Below, piece after piece: positions 18,252 through 27,599 of a DNA stretch of 64,000 nucleotides. The notes below the pieces were generated by a model that was not told the origin of the DNA, did not search any database, and saw only the letters and a list, made by a program, of their open reading frames with translations. The stretch lies in the NCBI GenBank assembly GCA_963667815.1, contig OY764021.1; one strand, written 5' to 3'. The first letter of the stretch is position 1. Each line of letters starts with the position of its first letter. The translations under genes and the position numbers were made by a program. Origin of the DNA: Saccharicrinis sp963667815 (GTDB lineage Bacteria; Bacteroidota; Bacteroidia; Bacteroidales; Marinilabiliaceae).

Positions 18252-19328
18252 CTAGTTGTATTTTCTTAATTCATCAATTGATTTACGAACAGAACAAGCC
18301 ACTTTTTCTTGCTCATCGGCATAACCGTAGGCTATCATCATTATTGGGCGTTCGTAACCTTTAAGATCTAGTAATTTAGATACTTTATCATCTTTCTTTT
18401 TATCTTCCGGCCAGTTTAACGGGCAAGTACCTATTCCCATACTTTCCAATGCCAACATTAAACTCATGGATGCCAGACTGCCATCCACATACATCAGGTG
18501 TCGATCGGCTATGGTAGGAGAAACATTCATTTGACCAACCACCACAATCATAGCCGCAATTTGATTGGCAAATCCTCTTGTTCCACCTGGTAAATCAACG
18601 AGTTTTTTAAGTAATTCAGGCTCATCTACAATTCGAAACTGAAAAGGTTGACGGTTACAACTACTTGGAGCCAAACCAGCCAAAACAACAGCTTCATCCA
18701 CCATTGATCTTTCAGGAAGATTATTTTTATCAAAATAACGTATAGATTTTCGTTGATGAGCCAAAGCTTTAAATGTATCAAAATAGTTTTTTCGATCAGC
18801 GAAGTTTTGATATGGAACAAAAGGTTCTGATTTATTAGTTGGCTGATCCAATAATTCAAACATCTCTTTTGCTTTTTTAATAACCGGCACCGAATCCGTA
18901 ACACTAAAATATTCATTCAACACATCAAATGCCCATTGAATCTGAATATCATTCCCATGTTCTTTATACACACAACCCAGCATATTCACCGTTTCCTGAA
19001 TATAATCAAGAGCAAAAACATTTCGTCTTTCCTTCATCAACAATCCTTTTTCAATACGATGAATGTTTCTACGCAACAAAAATAAATTCTGTGTTTTTTG
19101 GTACTTACTTTTTAGATATTGTCTCCGAGCCATCAAAAACATCTTCTTTTCGTGAGCAAATGATTTTGAGAACAAAAAATATATGTTCTGAAAAAATGGA
19201 ATACGAATAACTATTGGATAAACACACGAATATTGAATTTTCTCTTTCAGTTTAATCCAGGAATAAAAGAGCTGTTCCGCTGTTTTCTCAGCTCCAACAA
19301 TACCAAATATTTTTTTTACAATCCCCAT
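18252..19328 (-). CDS. Nitroreductase-family flavoprotein with N-terminal extension, in a polysaccharide operon
   Basis: 358 residues: about 190 residues of helical N-terminal sequence of unknown fold, then a FMN-dependent nitroreductase domain. The FMN site is seen at RKSIRYFD (193-200) and APSSCNRQPFQF (220-231), with GMGTCPLNWP-like MGIGTCPLNWPEDKKK towards the end. Co-transcribed with pyruvyl transferase and glycosyltransferase genes, so a role in surface-glycan chemistry is inferred; the reaction is not known. The N-terminal half contains RRNIHRIEKGLLMKERR, a basic patch that may bind nucleotide or membrane. Confidence 0.82.
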   Translation of the reverse strand: MGIVKKIFGIVGAEKTAEQLFYSWIKLKEKIQYSCVYPIVIRIPFFQNIYFLFSKSFAHEKKMFLMARRQYLKSKYQKTQNLFLLRRNIHRIEKGLLMKERRNVFALDYIQETVNMLGCVYKEHGNDIQIQWAFDVLNEYFSVTDSVPVIKKAKEMFELLDQPTNKSEPFVPYQNFADRKNYFDTFKALAHQRKSIRYFDKNNLPERSMVDEAVVLAGLAPSSCNRQPFQFRIVDEPELLKKLVDLPGGTRGFANQIAAMIVVVGQMNVSPTIADRHLMYVDGSLASMSLMLALESMGIGTCPLNWPEDKKKDDKVSKLLDLKGYERPIMMIAYGYADEQEKVACSVRKSIDELRKYN

Positions 19329-19577
19329 TAATGCGTTTGAAATTATTAAAGTGTAAAAGTATAAAAATTAACAGGAAAAAACTTCAGTCTAAAAAGCTGA
19401 ACTAAACCTATATAAAACACCTTCATATTCAGATAAAATTTAATGCATATATCACTAGTTACCAACTTGCTGCTCATCAATTTCAAAATAAATAGAGATG
19501 AATTTAGTATGATATTTCAAAAAGTTTTAGGAACTTGTATATAACAGCTTATAAACAACAACCCTAAATCACCTGCT

Positions 19578-20024
19578 ATGGATCTGAAAATTGACACTCC
19601 TAATTTTTGCATTCGTCTTGAAAAGGAAGTAGGCTACCTGAAGGTAAAAGGTTACCAGAATGAAAAATCCTCCATATTTTTCTCTGATACGATTGATGAA
19701 TTATTATCATACTATCCTCATCAAAGATTTGCTTCTCTTTGTGACCTGCAAGACTTGATTTTAGATAAACCTCAGAATGCTAAAATTGTAAATCTTGCTA
19801 TTAAACGGATTGCAAATCAGCTCGATTTTAAATACAATGCCATTGTTATTACTCCAAAATTCCTGAATATTGTAGAAGCTTATATATTTTCGTTCTATCT
19901 TAATAATGCAAACATCAAATCAAAAATATTTTTTAACCATAAAAGTGTGATAGAATGGCTTGAAAAAAATGGTTTTCAGCTAAACAAAATCAAATCTCAT
20001 CTTAGGGAAATCCATACCATTTAG
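19578..20024 (+). CDS. Small protein of unknown function, possibly STAS/SpoIIAA-like
   Basis: Not recognised with certainty. It has 148 residues, no signal peptide and no membrane segment. The alternating beta/alpha pattern (CIRLEKEVGYLKVKGY, FASLCDLQDLILDKP, NAIVITPKFLNIVEAYIF) and its size recall SpoIIAA/STAS-like proteins of Bacteroidota, which would suggest a regulatory or lipid-binding role. It stands alone, with about 250 bp before and 300 bp after it. The ATG at 19578 is the first in frame after an AT-rich leader. Confidence 0.6.
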   Translation: MDLKIDTPNFCIRLEKEVGYLKVKGYQNEKSSIFFSDTIDELLSYYPHQRFASLCDLQDLILDKPQNAKIVNLAIKRIANQLDFKYNAIVITPKFLNIVEAYIFSFYLNNANIKSKIFFNHKSVIEWLEKNGFQLNKIKSHLREIHTI

Positions 20025-20324
20025 TGTTTTTGGTAACAAACACCCCTTATTTTAAGTTTATAATTTATAATAATTATTAATTATACGTCATTACACCCCA
20101 CAAATATGTAATAAAACCTATAAATTATCAGATATCATATCAGAAACAATACCTTCTTAAAAACCTGATTTTTATCATATTGAACAGATGTGTCGATTAT
20201 GCTTTTGAGTAACTACATATATATGCTACACATTTAACATTAACGCTTATTAACAGTTCATAATCAGCACTTTTAAATGGGTATTTATAATATGCTTATC
20301 TTTGCGTGCCTAATCTAATATATT
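20025..20324 (+). promoter_or_regulatory. AT-rich 300-bp gap with a -7 element before the AspT-type transporter gene
   Basis: Only one signal is recognised: TATCTTTG at 20297-20304, matching the Bacteroidota -7 consensus TAnnTTTG, 20 bases before the start codon. No TTG is found at the matching -33 position, so it is a weak promoter candidate. The rest is featureless. Confidence 0.35.
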
Positions 20325-21917
20325 ATGGAATTCTTACAACTTAGCTATTTTGCGCTATTCGTCATTATTTGTTTGGGATATATTATAGGAAATGCAAAAT
20401 TTAAAGGCATTTCGCTGGATATCTCAGCAATCATTTTTGTAGCTCTGGTTTTTGGTCATTATGGAGTAGTTATGCCTCCCATTATTGAAAAAATAGGGCT
20501 TATTTTATTTGTTTACACCATTGGTATTCAGGCTGGTCCCGGATTTTTTGATTCTTTCAAAAAACAAGGAAGAACACTTGTTGTTATGGCTGCTGTAGTT
20601 ATAATTTCAGCCTCTGCTTTAACATACCTTGCTATCATTTTATATGATATTGAAGTTCCTGTTGCCATTGGATTGCTAACCGGAGCACTTACAAGTACAC
20701 CTGGTTTAGCAGCTGCCATCGAAAGCACCGGTTCTACCGGGGTATCTATTGGTTATGGTATTGCTTACCCATTTGGAGTGATTGGTGTAATCTTATTTGT
20801 ACGTCTGTACCCAAAGATCACAAGAATCAATATAAAGAAAGCTGAGGAAGATTATGAAGAATCAACAGTTGAGAGCTTTCCTGAAATTTCATTCAAACAC
20901 TTTATTGTTGAAAATGAAAATGTAGCTGGTAAAACTATCGGTGAGTTAAGAGTCAGAACGATGACTCAGGGTGTTATTAGCCGTGTTATGTCAGGAGGAA
21001 AACCCACAGTACCTTCTCCTTCTACTAAATTAAATCAAGGAGATATTATTAAAGCTGTTGGTACTGAAGATGCGCTTAAAAAAGTTGGCGTATTAATTGG
21101 TAGTGAAACAGATCAGACCGTTCCTTTAAAAGAAGGTTACGAGATTCAATCTATTTTGGTATCCAACACAGAAGTGGTTAATAAAACACTCAGAGAAATT
21201 AACCAGTGGACCTCAACATACAATGTTACAATTACAAGAATAAGACGTTCTGGTATTGACATTACACCTTCATCAAATCTGAAACTTCAGATGGGAGATA
21301 AAATAAAAGTGTCGTGTAGTAAAGACCATATGGAACTGGTAACTAAGATATTTGGTGGCAACAGCAAGAAGTTATCTGATACAAACTTCTTCCCTATTGC
21401 TACAGGAATTGTATTAGGATTCTTTTTAGGTAAGTTCTCCTTAAACTTTGGTAACTCTTTTACATTCTCACTTGGATTAACAGGTGGTGTTTTAACAGTT
21501 TCTATGTTATTAAGTAGAATCGGTAAAACAGGTCCTATTATTTGGTCTATGACAGGTTCTGCCAATCAATTATTACGAACATTAGGTTTAATGTTCTTTC
21601 TTGCAGGTGTTGGAACAAAAGCAGGTGCTCAGATTGTTGAAACCTACAATGAATATGGTTTTAATTTGTTTTTAATCGGTGGTGCTTTAACATTATTTCC
21701 AATGATATTTGGAGCTATTGTTGCCCGTGTAATATTTAAAGTAAATGTACTTTCTATGTTAGGAGCTCTTACCGGTTCAATGACAAGTACTCCCGGACTT
21801 GCGGCTGTGGATCCTATGACAGAAACCAATGCACCTTCAATTGCTTACGCTACTGTTTATCCGGTTGCTATGGTTTTATTAATTATATGTGTGCAAATAC
21901 TTGCCTCTTTAGGCTGA
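20325..21917 (+). CDS. AspT/YidE-type antiporter with two TrkA-C domains
   Basis: Inner-membrane transporter of 530 residues built as two membrane halves (about 1-165 and 355-530) around a soluble centre with two RCK_C/TrkA-C modules (about 190-265 and 275-345). Each half carries the duplicated family motif: GALTSTPGLAAAIEST in the first and GSMTSTPGLAAVDPMT in the second. AspT members exchange aspartate and alanine; most YidE-like members have no proven substrate, so the substrate here is open. Monocistronic, followed by a strong bidirectional terminator. Confidence 0.88.
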   Translation: MEFLQLSYFALFVIICLGYIIGNAKFKGISLDISAIIFVALVFGHYGVVMPPIIEKIGLILFVYTIGIQAGPGFFDSFKKQGRTLVVMAAVVIISASALTYLAIILYDIEVPVAIGLLTGALTSTPGLAAAIESTGSTGVSIGYGIAYPFGVIGVILFVRLYPKITRINIKKAEEDYEESTVESFPEISFKHFIVENENVAGKTIGELRVRTMTQGVISRVMSGGKPTVPSPSTKLNQGDIIKAVGTEDALKKVGVLIGSETDQTVPLKEGYEIQSILVSNTEVVNKTLREINQWTSTYNVTITRIRRSGIDITPSSNLKLQMGDKIKVSCSKDHMELVTKIFGGNSKKLSDTNFFPIATGIVLGFFLGKFSLNFGNSFTFSLGLTGGVLTVSMLLSRIGKTGPIIWSMTGSANQLLRTLGLMFFLAGVGTKAGAQIVETYNEYGFNLFLIGGALTLFPMIFGAIVARVIFKVNVLSMLGALTGSMTSTPGLAAVDPMTETNAPSIAYATVYPVAMVLLIICVQILASLG

Positions 21918-21936
21918 TAGATAATAACATTAAAAT

Positions 21937-21968
21937 AAAAGGGGTTGCAAAATTTTGCAACCCCTTTT
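21937..21968. terminator. Bidirectional terminator, perfect 32-bp palindrome
   Basis: aaaaggggttgcaaaa (21937-21952) is directly followed by its reverse complement (21953-21968). It lies between the convergent transporter and aminotransferase-like genes, with A/T runs on both sides, so it can stop both transcripts. Confidence 0.92.
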
Positions 21969-21971
21969 ATT

Positions 21972-23105
21972 TTATAAGCTCTTTAATAACTGATTGGCTT
22001 TAATAAGTTCTTCTTCTGATAACGAGAAGTTTATACGAACGTATTTTGACTTTGTTTTTTGATGATAGTAATAACTTAATGGTACGCCTGCAATACCTAT
22101 TTCCTTCATTAAAAAGTGAGCAAAATCCACATCTGTTTCATCTGTTTTCCCATTTCTTGAAATGAGTTGATAATAGGATGATTTTGCAGGTATAAAAGCT
22201 ATAGATGAATCCTCTAAACCTTCTAATAATAAATCTCTTTTACGTTGATATATATTTGAAAGTCCTTTAAAATTATTATTCTCTTTTAAATACTCTACTA
22301 AGGCCATCTGATATGGCAAACCTGTACCCTCTCCTAATAATGAAATAACTTTACGTATTGATGCCATTATCTTTGATGATGCCATACAATAACCAATATG
22401 CCAATTATTTATATGAAACACTTCATTAAATGATGAAACAATTATGCTCCTTTCTCTTAATTTAGGATAAAGTGCAAAACTTTGATGCATTTCTTTATCG
22501 TATACTAAATGCTCAAATGATTCATCACTTAAAATCAAAATATTAGTTCCATTAATAATCTTTTGCAAACGCAATACATCAAGTTCTGATAACGTTGATC
22601 CTGTGGGAAAATGAGGACTATTAATAATCATCATTCGGGTTTTAGGATTCACCACCTTTTGTACATCTTCCCAATTAAAACTAAACTCTGGTCCTTTTAA
22701 TTCAACATAAACAACTTTAGCCCCGGTAATATTAATAGCTGCATCATAACTTTTATGTGCTGGTTCAAAAATAATCACCTCATCTCCTTCCTTTAGCATG
22801 GCCAGCATTATTGCAAAAATACATGGCTTAACACCATGTGTAATGGTTATTTCCTTTTCCGGATCATATTCATAATCATAATATTGCTGTGTTTTTTGGG
22901 CAATTGCATTACGAAGCTCGAATAAACCAAACTTAGATGCAGATTCATTTGCATAAGGTTTAATATACTTTTCTAACAAACCTGTTAAATCAGGTTGGCA
23001 ACTTTCCATCGAAAAGTTTTCGGCCATGTTTAACAGTCCGGCTTCTCGTGCATATTCAGCTATTGCTGAAGGGGTAGAAAGTTTTTCTATATCATTTACA
23101 ATCAT
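21972..23105 (-). CDS. Aminotransferase-fold protein lacking the PLP lysine (probable pseudoenzyme)
   Basis: Fold-type I class I/II aminotransferase of the methionine aminotransferase (YbdL-like) branch, 377 residues from the ATG at 23105; an upstream GTG (23144) is less likely because family members begin at this ATG. Key PLP residues are changed. The SFGKTxH lysine segment reads SSFNEVFHINNW, with Glu228 where the Schiff-base lysine belongs and no lysine nearby. The NPTG asparagine is Phe166 in SPHFPTG. The tyrosine after SDE is Phe197. Asp194 and the C-terminal arginine (YVRINF) are kept. The reading frame is intact, so the protein is likely made but cannot form the usual aldimine. Confidence 0.85.
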   Translation of the reverse strand: MIVNDIEKLSTPSAIAEYAREAGLLNMAENFSMESCQPDLTGLLEKYIKPYANESASKFGLFELRNAIAQKTQQYYDYEYDPEKEITITHGVKPCIFAIMLAMLKEGDEVIIFEPAHKSYDAAINITGAKVVYVELKGPEFSFNWEDVQKVVNPKTRMMIINSPHFPTGSTLSELDVLRLQKIINGTNILILSDESFEHLVYDKEMHQSFALYPKLRERSIIVSSFNEVFHINNWHIGYCMASSKIMASIRKVISLLGEGTGLPYQMALVEYLKENNNFKGLSNIYQRKRDLLLEGLEDSSIAFIPAKSSYYQLISRNGKTDETDVDFAHFLMKEIGIAGVPLSYYYHQKTKSKYVRINFSLSEEELIKANQLLKSL

Positions 23106-23319
23106 AATAGTAAGTTCTGATAAAATAGTTTGGTAAAATCCCACTCAAATAGTAGCAACAACATTCAAGCACACTAACATCTGTTTCTGTTACTATAAGT
23201 CATCATTAATACAATTTACAAAGTTTTTTTTATTGTTGCGGATTAAAATGAGGTTATTATATTTTTTTAAGCATTAACCTCTGAAGAATCTAACCTTTAA
23301 ATAACAGTTAACCATTAAC

Positions 23320-24048
23320 CTACTTAAAAAGTTCTTTTAAAACTTGAAATGATTTAATAGTTGAAAATCCTGATAGATGCATTTGATAATACTCCAATAA
23401 CTTTTCAACAAAATCAGCCCTTTGGGTTCCGGATAAATTGAGCACATCCAAATCATTAACAACTACATCCTTTAATTGAAGTAATAATTCTGTTTGGGAA
23501 ACATTCATATAATTAGAATGCACGGGCTCTGTCATTTGAAACATTCCTGTTCTTAAATCAAAATATCTGGGGTTTAGCAGTTGTTCAAAATGTGGATAAA
23601 ACCCCAGAGGCTTGGTTAATCTTAGTAATAAAAACAAATGAAAATTTTGTATTCCATCAATCGAACTATCCATTACAGAAATACTGTTGTGTAAAAACTC
23701 AAATAAATCATCTCCCAACTTATCCTCATGTTTTAAAGCTTTATTCAGTACCTCAGCAATAAAAAAAGCCAGACTTTGTCGTACTGGTTCAAATGGAATT
23801 TGAGAAAACGGAGTATTTACTCTGAAATCTTTAATTCTATGAATCGTCTTTTTATCAGAGTGATATACTTCAAGATCTAAAAGTGTTAATGGCTGTAGAA
23901 ATACTGTTTTTCCTTTGCTTTTTCGGCTACGAACCTGATTGATCATATAGGATTGTAGCCCAAACTTCTCAGTATATATATGAGAAATCACACTGGACTC
24001 CTGATATTTAGTATGTGTTAATACAATTCCTCTGGTTGATTCAATCAT
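23320..24048 (-). CDS. recO: DNA repair protein RecO
   Basis: RecFOR pathway protein that anneals ssDNA and helps load RecA at gaps. It has 242 residues. The N-terminal OB-fold is recognisable in RGIVLTHTKYQESSVISHIY and FGLQSYMINQVRSRKS, typical of Bacteroidota RecO, and a helical domain follows. The usual zinc cysteines are absent, as is common in this phylum. Monocistronic on the minus strand. Confidence 0.88.
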   Translation of the reverse strand: MIESTRGIVLTHTKYQESSVISHIYTEKFGLQSYMINQVRSRKSKGKTVFLQPLTLLDLEVYHSDKKTIHRIKDFRVNTPFSQIPFEPVRQSLAFFIAEVLNKALKHEDKLGDDLFEFLHNSISVMDSSIDGIQNFHLFLLLRLTKPLGFYPHFEQLLNPRYFDLRTGMFQMTEPVHSNYMNVSQTELLLQLKDVVVNDLDVLNLSGTQRADFVEKLLEYYQMHLSGFSTIKSFQVLKELFK

Positions 24049-24121
24049 CTGATAAATATTATATCTGCAAAGATATAAATAAGCTGAGTCCGTTTTACAT
24101 ATAAAAATTCCCCCTTTATTA

Positions 24122-24775
24122 TTATAAGCTAAGCATTGAATTGGTTATCTCATCAAAATCCTGATAATCAATATTAGTAATAGGTTTAAACAAATCACTA
24201 TCCGGAGAAGAATTTTCTTTAAACTCAAGAGCTATTTCATTAGCCTCAACTCCCATCATTTTGGCTATTGTTTTAAGTGCTACACCCTTATAAATCCACG
24301 ACTTGGCACCCATCACCTCATATACATCACAAGATTTTCCGAGAAAGTCTTCATTGCCTAACTTTTGTCCATTTAACGCACTCATCACTTCTTCTTCAAG
24401 CTTTTTCGCCTCAGCATCAGACATATTCTCGGTCATTTGTTTTCCTACATCATATACTTCCAAGGTACCTTTTTGACCTGTATTTTCAATTAAATCTACA
24501 CTCCAAAAATGATCGCCATCAGTAATGGTAACAGTATGCTCCTTTTCTGTATTTGTCATTCCAAACATTTTTACTTCTGTTACCGACTCTATTTCTTCGC
24601 GCGTTTTCTCGCCATAGTTATCCCAGTACAAAAGTTTAGTTCCTTTTATACTTCCTGTTAATTCATACTTAATAAATCCTGATTTTATTGCATAGTGTTT
24701 GGCATCTTGATGCTGTGCAGAAATGACTTGCGTACACATAAATATAACAAGCACATAAAACATCTTCTTCATCAT
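24122..24775 (-). CDS. Secreted/periplasmic protein of unknown function
   Basis: 217 residues with a signal peptide (MMKKMFYVLVIFMCTQVISA, cleavage after Ala20 likely). The mature part is beta-rich at first (AIKSGFIKYELTGSIKGTKLL, WDNYGEKTREEI), then an acidic helical stretch. Sequences of this kind (SGFIKYEL, DNYGEKTR, GKSCDVYEV) appear in uncharacterised Bacteroidota envelope proteins with a DUF4412-like layout; I do not assign a function. It lies alone between recO and a divergent transporter gene. Confidence 0.68.
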   Translation of the reverse strand: MMKKMFYVLVIFMCTQVISAQHQDAKHYAIKSGFIKYELTGSIKGTKLLYWDNYGEKTREEIESVTEVKMFGMTNTEKEHTVTITDGDHFWSVDLIENTGQKGTLEVYDVGKQMTENMSDAEAKKLEEEVMSALNGQKLGNEDFLGKSCDVYEVMGAKSWIYKGVALKTIAKMMGVEANEIALEFKENSSPDSDLFKPITNIDYQDFDEITNSMLSL

Positions 24776-25018
24776 AGTTTATAATTTAAATTAAAGTGCG
24801 ATAAAAGTATATAACAATTATTTATGCATCAATATTGACAATGAAACAATTTTACCATATGTTCCATTTTTCTCTATTTCATCGACGCTTCATCCTTACC
24901 TGAACATTATCTTATTCACCTATATAGGAAATGCTATATTTTATGACATTTGTCTTTTTGTAATTGGTAATGTATTGTTATCTATGCCTTTTCAAAAGGA
25001 ATTAGAATAAAATTTAAT

Positions 25019-26380
25019 ATGGTAGGGCTTTTTAAGAGATTTTCTGCGGCATTTTGGACCGCCAACTTTGCTGAATTATTGGAACGTGCAGCATACTATG
25101 GTGTTTTTATTGTTATAACACTTTATTTATCAAGAATATTAGCATTCTCCGATATTGAAGCAGCCTCTATTGCTGGTGTATTTTCGGGGTTACTTTATTT
25201 TTTACCCACCTTTGCAGGTGCATATGCTGACAAGATTGGATTTAAAAAATCTTTATTGATTGCATTTACCTTTTTAACACTTGGTTATTTAGGATTAGGA
25301 TTATTACCAACCTTTATAGAAAACTCAGGATTAGCTGAGTATGGAATGGAAACTACATTTAGCGGATTACGAGAAAGTAATTTTAAGTATGCCATATTAC
25401 CGGTGATGTCGCTAATTATTATTGGAGGTAGTTTTATTAAATCAGTAATAACAGGAACGGTATCTCTTGAAACCAGTCCCGAAAACAGAGCGACTGGATT
25501 CTCTATATTTTATACAATCGTAAATATTGGAGCTTTCTCTGGTAAAACAGTTGTAAAACCATTGCGTGACGCTATGGGTAACGTTGGATTAATTGATATT
25601 AGTTTTTTCTCAGCTGTTATGACAGCCTTGGCATTAGTTGCTGTTTTCTTCTTTTTTAAACCTTCAACGCAACAACGAGAAGGTAAATCATTTGGCGAAA
25701 TATGGACTGCTTTTATTAAGGTTTTAACAAACGTACGCTTAATTGTACTAATAATTATTATTACCGGATTCTGGATGGTACAACATCAGCTTTATGCAAC
25801 TATGCCTAAATATGTTTTACGTATGGCTGGTGAAAGTGCTTCTCCAAGTTGGTATGCCAACGTTAATCCTTTGGTTGTATTTATGACTGTTGGATTTATT
25901 ACTTCTTTAATGAAACGTAGAAGTGCCTTATTTTCAATGACTGTAGGAATGTTTATTATGCCAGTTTCAGCATTTTGTATGGCTGCAGGTAACATGTTTA
26001 ATGGCGATATGAACATTGTTGGTTTGCATCCTATTGCCTTTATGATGATTGTTGGTATTGCTTTTCAAGGATTAGCAGAATCTTTTATCTCTCCTCGATT
26101 TTTAGAGTATTTTTCTTTTCAAGCTCCCAAAGGTGAGGAAGGTTTGTATTTAGGTTTTAGTCACCTACATTCCTTTTTATCTAGTATATTTGGATTTATA
26201 ATGTCAGGAGTACTCTTAGATAAATATTGCCCTGACCCATTAAAATTTGGAGGAAGAACTGCGGAATGGCACGAAGCCAGCGCCAATGCACATTATATTT
26301 GGTATTACTTTGGTGCTATTGCCTTATTATCAGCAATTTCTTTGGTAATTTACGGAAAAGTGGCAAAATCAAAAGAATAG
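25019..26380 (+). CDS. POT/MFS family peptide-type transporter
   Basis: Inner-membrane proton-coupled transporter of 453 residues with about 12 membrane segments. The N-terminal motif ELLERAAYYG at 19-28 is the ExxERxxYY signature of the proton-dependent oligopeptide transporter branch, and the conserved acidic/arginine pattern (AYADKIGFKKSL, SPENRATGFSIFY) follows. Di-/tripeptides are the likely cargo but substrate is not provable here. Followed by a clear terminator. Confidence 0.82.
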   Translation: MVGLFKRFSAAFWTANFAELLERAAYYGVFIVITLYLSRILAFSDIEAASIAGVFSGLLYFLPTFAGAYADKIGFKKSLLIAFTFLTLGYLGLGLLPTFIENSGLAEYGMETTFSGLRESNFKYAILPVMSLIIIGGSFIKSVITGTVSLETSPENRATGFSIFYTIVNIGAFSGKTVVKPLRDAMGNVGLIDISFFSAVMTALALVAVFFFFKPSTQQREGKSFGEIWTAFIKVLTNVRLIVLIIIITGFWMVQHQLYATMPKYVLRMAGESASPSWYANVNPLVVFMTVGFITSLMKRRSALFSMTVGMFIMPVSAFCMAAGNMFNGDMNIVGLHPIAFMMIVGIAFQGLAESFISPRFLEYFSFQAPKGEEGLYLGFSHLHSFLSSIFGFIMSGVLLDKYCPDPLKFGGRTAEWHEASANAHYIWYYFGAIALLSAISLVIYGKVAKSKE

Positions 26381-26419
26381 TATTACCTTAAATAGCTAAA
26401 ATCACTCACACAACCCTAG

Positions 26420-26458
26420 AAAGCCGGAAAACATCCCACCGTTTTCCGGCTTTTATTT
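26420..26458 (+). terminator. Rho-independent terminator after the POT transporter gene
   Basis: aaagccggaaaac (26420-26432) pairs with gttttccggcttt (26441-26453), loop of 8 bases, then a T-rich run (ttattttt). It lies between convergent genes and may serve both. Confidence 0.9.
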
Positions 26459-26485
26459 TTTCTACCCCCTCTTTTTCAGGCGATC

Positions 26486-26935
26486 TTATTCATTATCTTC
26501 GGCAAACCACTCTGCAAAGGAGTTTGCCGTTTCGTTTAATCGCAAACTGTGTAGCTTTACTTCTTTGGGTAATCTTGATGAAATACGCTGCGCCATTTCT
26601 ACAATCATATTTTCGCATGTTGGCTGATAATCGGTTAATACCACACGCTCTCCCATTTGTGGAATATTGGTAAACTCCTGATGTTCGGCATTTTTGTTTA
26701 TCACAACGCAATGATCCAAACGGTCCACTACTTCCTCGTTAACAATAGCCTTTAATTGTCCAAAATCCATAACCATACCATATTTAGGACTATTACTATC
26801 ATTATTTGGACTACCAATAACCGTAACCCTTAAAATATACGAATGTCCATGAAAATGTTTACACAACCCATCATAGTTCCACAAGGCATGCGCCATTTCA
26901 AATCGAAACTCTTTCGTTAATCTTATTTTATGCAT
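26486..26935 (-). CDS. queD: 6-carboxytetrahydropterin synthase / 6-pyruvoyl-tetrahydropterin synthase family protein
   Basis: Converts dihydroneopterin triphosphate to a 6-substituted tetrahydropterin; in bacteria usually the second step of queuosine (preQ0) synthesis. It has 149 residues. Zinc ligands are His16 (AHALW), His29 and His31 in CKHFHGHSY, with Cys25 as the candidate catalytic cysteine; LDHCVVI and a C-terminal LRLNET with the catalytic Glu follow. An insertion (SPNNDSNSPKYG) makes it longer than the about 120-residue E. coli QueD. No other que gene is adjacent, so PTPS-type roles remain possible. Confidence 0.87.
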   Translation of the reverse strand: MHKIRLTKEFRFEMAHALWNYDGLCKHFHGHSYILRVTVIGSPNNDSNSPKYGMVMDFGQLKAIVNEEVVDRLDHCVVINKNAEHQEFTNIPQMGERVVLTDYQPTCENMIVEMAQRISSRLPKEVKLHSLRLNETANSFAEWFAEDNE

Positions 26936-27066
26936 ATTACCAGAAAAGTGATTAGAGACATATACCCAGGCGTAACTTTACCCCTTTATCAATGCCCATA
27001 AAAAAACACACCTTAAACATTTACATATGGTAAAAGTTTAAGGTGCATATATTTTTTGTAAATAAA

Positions 27067-27390
27067 TTACAGCTTAACAGTACATTTGCTTACACAGTCT
27101 ACAATATTCTGTAAACTATTATGCTTTAATGAATAGTAGGTATTTTTTCCTTCACGCTGAGAATTCAACACGCCTTTGTCTTTTAAAATACCTAAATGAT
27201 GAGAAGTTGTAGACTGCTCAATATCCAATAACTTATGAATTTCAGTAACTGTTAATCTCTTACCTTCCTCCAAATGACTTAAAATAGCAATCCTCATTGG
27301 GTGTGCAATCGCCTTAAGCATACTGGCAGCACGCTCCAGTTGCTCTGAATCTAAATCTTTAATTTTCATTTTTGTAACAAATTCTTTCAT
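27067..27390 (-). CDS. ArsR-family winged-helix transcriptional regulator
   Basis: Small DNA-binding repressor of 107 residues. MLKAIAHPMRIAILSHL is the standard ArsR start, TVTEIHKLLDIEQSTTSHHL the recognition helix-turn-helix and REGKNTYYSL the wing. Two cysteines (CVSKC) at the very C-terminus could sense metal or redox state, but the classical ELCVCDL metal site is absent. It has no adjacent metal-resistance gene; targets are unknown. A divergent polyprenyl synthase gene begins 209 bp away. Confidence 0.87.
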   Translation of the reverse strand: MKEFVTKMKIKDLDSEQLERAASMLKAIAHPMRIAILSHLEEGKRLTVTEIHKLLDIEQSTTSHHLGILKDKGVLNSQREGKNTYYSLKHNSLQNIVDCVSKCTVKL

Positions 27391-27599
27391 AGTAGATCAA
27401 TCTAGTTTGATTGATAAAATCATAACAAATGCAAATATATAAATATGTTGTCAGAAAGTAAACTCATATTAACATTATTTATATATTTAGATGTAATCAA
27501 TACGATACTAAAACACAAACGCTTAAAAAAAATAGCAGATAATAGGTCTTAATTACTAAATTTGGGGTTTTATTATAGTGAATCATATTAAAACCACGC

